Assembly (NCBI GenBank): GCA_041648175.1
Contig: JBAZPO010000039.1
Coordinates: 1-7,460, forward strand
Origin: Desulfobaccales bacterium
GTDB taxonomy: Bacteria; Desulfobacterota; Desulfobaccia; Desulfobaccales; 0-14-0-80-60-11
Direction: 5' to 3'
DNA length: 7,460 bases
In this document: piece after piece, positions 6,128-7,460 of the stretch
Numbering within the stretch: position 1 is the first letter of the stretch
How the letters are laid out: every line of letters starts with the position of its first letter
The notes under the pieces: generated by a model
Database searches by the model: none
Told to the model about the DNA's origin: nothing
Seen by the model: the letters and a program-made list of their open reading frames with translations, nothing else
Made by a program: the position numbers and the translations under genes

Positions 6128-6986
6128 TCAATCATCCTCCCGGTCGGTGTAGAAGATTTTTGACCGGGAGGCATACTTGCCAGGATTCGCTGAATCCAGT
6201 TTTTGATGAGTTCCAGAGCCGGTTTTTCTTCCCCCACCGGCTGAGCCAAAGTCGCGGTCATAATTTCCCTCCAGCAGCTTTATGGCGTTGGTGTCGTTGG
6301 CAATAAGAAAATCGAAAGTCAGCCAGGGCCTATTAGCTGCCTTGGCCTTGAGGAACAATTGCTCCCACCATGCCTGGTCGCTTCTTTTACGGATGCGGAC
6401 TCCGAGACGTTTACTTCGTCCGTCGGTCAGCTCCGCCAGGGAGGGCTTACACCCCAAGTCATTCCAAAGATGGAAGACCTTGCCAGGGGTTATCCAAGAA
6501 TCAAGAGAGGGAGGGGAGTTGGAGCCACCGGAGGCTTCCTTTCTTCTGATCTGTATCTGTTCTGTTCTGGTCCGTTTCCTTAGCGTTTCCGAAACGTTTC
6601 ATATCTGTTTCGTTTTTCGTGGCTTCTTTTTGCTTTTCCCTGTATTTCCGCACTCTTGGGGTAGAAAAATCTGATTCAAAATTGCGTTCGGAGAAGCTAT
6701 TCAATAAGATTCCCTTGTCTGCAATTGTGATCATTCTAAGCTCTTCAAGGGTTCTACAAAGGGTCTTCGCATGGTCTACGCGACGTATTCTCAGTTCCTT
6801 CGCCAGTTCTTTGTAGCTATAAGGAATTCCAGGGGAGATATGAATCCAGCCGTGATCGTTCACCTCGATTGCCAGGTCAATTAGGACATACCAATAGGTC
6901 CAGAGTGATGGTAATCTCTCCGCCAGAATTTTTATTTTTCGGTGATTTCGGGTCCCGGCATATAATCGCCCCCAGAGACGCCCCAT
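6128..6986 (-). pseudogene. Phage replisome-organizer/replication initiation protein (DnaD/RepO-like), frameshifted
   Basis: ATG 6986 has GAGGG at 6998-6994 with 7-nt spacing. The first frame (6986-6501) encodes a winged-helix N-terminal domain: RNHRKIKILAERLPSLWTYW, HISPGIPYSYKELAKELRI and LEELRMITIADKGILL. A basic, low-complexity linker follows (STPRVRKYREKQKE, TDQNRTDTDQKK). The second frame continues the same protein with EASGGSNSPPSLDSWITPGK, VFHLWNDLGC, LTDGRSKRLGVRIRKR and WWEQLFLKA. It then reaches FDFLIANDTNAIKLLEGNYD, the hallmark C-terminal module of phage replication proteins that recruit helicase. The second frame has no start codon of its own, and removing one A from the AAA at 6542-6540 joins the halves as DQKKEASGG. 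The total of 859 nt equals 286 codons plus one base. By family it would bind the phage origin and load helicase. The break may be mutation or assembly error; a +1 shift is required, so ordinary -1 slippage does not fit. Confidence 0.85.
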
Positions 6987-6997
6987 TATTATTCCCT

Positions 6998-7195
6998 CTA
7001 CCCCCGGTCAGCCCGGTCAGCGAAGTCCGGACCAGGCTGGAAGATGCGGCCGTGGGCTCCTCGGTAGAAATGTTCTGGTTTAAGGTCGGTTGTTGAAGCG
7101 GGAATCTCCCTCCGAATGAGTATCGAACCCAGGACAACCTGTTCCGCTTCGGTAAATTCGATAAGCGGAATAGCTTGGGGCTGGGCTTGGGCCAT
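6998..7195 (-). CDS. Stand-alone start of a DnaB-type replicative helicase N-terminal domain
   Basis: The product is 65 residues from ATG 7195, which overlaps the TAA of the upstream helix-turn-helix gene by one base (TAATG). Residues about 15-53, EAEQVVLGSILIRR and then LKPEHFYRGAHGRIFQ, match the opening helices of the DnaB N-terminal domain (typically AEQAVLGS..., then ...FYR..H..IF). That domain normally continues for about 100 residues, followed by a RecA-like ATPase; neither follows. The protein ends at TAG 7000-6998 after FADRADRG, and that stop overlaps the Shine-Dalgarno of the replisome-organizer gene. A 9-bp tandem repeat (CCCGGTCAG at 7003-7011 and 7012-7020 on the plus strand) lies in the last codons. 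It could be a truncated helicase gene, or a deliberately small protein competing with or docking to host DnaB or primase. The sequence favours truncation but does not settle it. Confidence 0.65.
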   Translation of the reverse strand: MAQAQPQAIPLIEFTEAEQVVLGSILIRREIPASTTDLKPEHFYRGAHGRIFQPGPDFADRADRG

Positions 7196-7452
7196 TATTC
7201 GGCCCCCAGGCTATCAATATAGTGATCCAGGTCTTCGCGCCTAAAGAGCAGCTTCCCGCCATACCTCACCGGCTTCACTGGGAAAATTTTTCGGCTTAAG
7301 TCATTCCGGATGGTTCGTGGACTTATCCCCAGGTACTCGGCGGCCTCCGGGATAGGTAAAAGACGCTTACCTGCCCCCCGTAGCTCCTGGCGAAGGGCTC
7401 GTACTTCGGCCAGGACCGTCTGGAGGTCTGCGTTAGGCTGAGAAGATTTCAT
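7195..7452 (-). CDS. Helix-turn-helix protein, excisionase/HTH_17 type
   Basis: The product is 85 residues from ATG 7452. Residues 1-29 (with DLQTVLAEVRALRQELRGAG) are helical, with a heptad-like pattern that could dimerize. Residues about 32-80 form the winged helix-turn-helix: LLPIPEAAEYLGISPRTIRN for the helices, a basic wing VKPVRYGGKLLFRRE, and the terminal helix DLDHYIDSL. This is the usual form of phage-encoded excisionase-like or regulatory proteins. The stop overlaps the next ATG by one base, so it heads the visible operon. Only 8 bases upstream of the ATG lie in the window and no Shine-Dalgarno is seen there, so an earlier start beyond the window cannot be excluded. Function beyond DNA binding is not assignable. 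Confidence 0.78.
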   Translation of the reverse strand: MKSSQPNADLQTVLAEVRALRQELRGAGKRLLPIPEAAEYLGISPRTIRNDLSRKIFPVKPVRYGGKLLFRREDLDHYIDSLGAE

Positions 7453-7460
7453 GCGGCTCA

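Noticed and set aside
6877..7137. 86-codon minus-strand frame overlapping the DnaB-like gene and the replisome organizer
   Set aside because: It is out of frame with both recognisable neighbours, has no homology features, and covers their shared translation-initiation region.
1..7460. CRISPR arrays, tRNA or rRNA genes and riboswitches
   Set aside because: No regularly spaced repeats, cloverleaf-like sequence with a TTCGA-type loop, rRNA signature or known riboswitch core was recognised by eye on either strand.

Overview
The window reads almost entirely on the minus strand. It looks like a decaying prophage (or prophage-derived island) in a moderately GC-rich bacterium. The hybrid sensor kinase at the low-coordinate end, with an N-terminal membrane part, a PAS domain, the H-box IAHDFNN and a C-terminal receiver, is of a kind very common in Desulfobacterota (former Deltaproteobacteria). 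That assignment is a stylistic inference; the window has no rRNA, tRNA or other taxonomic marker.

Layout from high to low coordinates, which is the direction of transcription. (1) 7452-6128, replication and control module: a small excisionase-type helix-turn-helix protein; a 65-residue protein that is only the start of a DnaB helicase N-terminal domain; and a phage replisome-organizer (DnaD/RepO-like) gene broken into two frames by an apparent one-base insertion. (2) 6035-5059: two overlapping, translationally coupled genes of unknown function, the second with a TTG start behind a strong Shine-Dalgarno. (3) 4944-2905, packaging module: an intact terminase small subunit (terS1); a terminase large subunit with intact Walker A and B motifs but an amber codon at position 126 and no nuclease domain; and a second, divergent terS (terS2) split near its 5' end by a hairpin-forming MITE-like element. 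(4) 2893-2684: another small DNA-binding protein. (5) 2546-1994: a 5'-truncated IS4-family transposase with one nonsense codon and two frameshifts. (6) 1993-1747: an intergenic region with a perfect 18-bp palindrome and a candidate promoter. (7) 1746-1: the hybrid sensor kinase, intact to the window edge, probably a host gene flanking the island.

The ancestral phage genes ran in the familiar order control, replication, small unknown genes, terS, terL. No portal, capsid or tail gene follows. The terminase module ends abruptly, a second terS abuts the truncated terL, and an IS remnant closes the island. At least four independent inactivations (terL stop and truncation, terS2 insertion, replisome-organizer frameshift, truncated DnaB-like gene) argue against a functional phage.

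The most informative observation is the terS2 split. Removing a 126-bp element (3379-3504) plus one copy of a flanking TAA restores an uninterrupted reading frame whose N-terminus aligns with terS1. This defines the ends, the target duplication and the insertion event of the element from the sequence alone.
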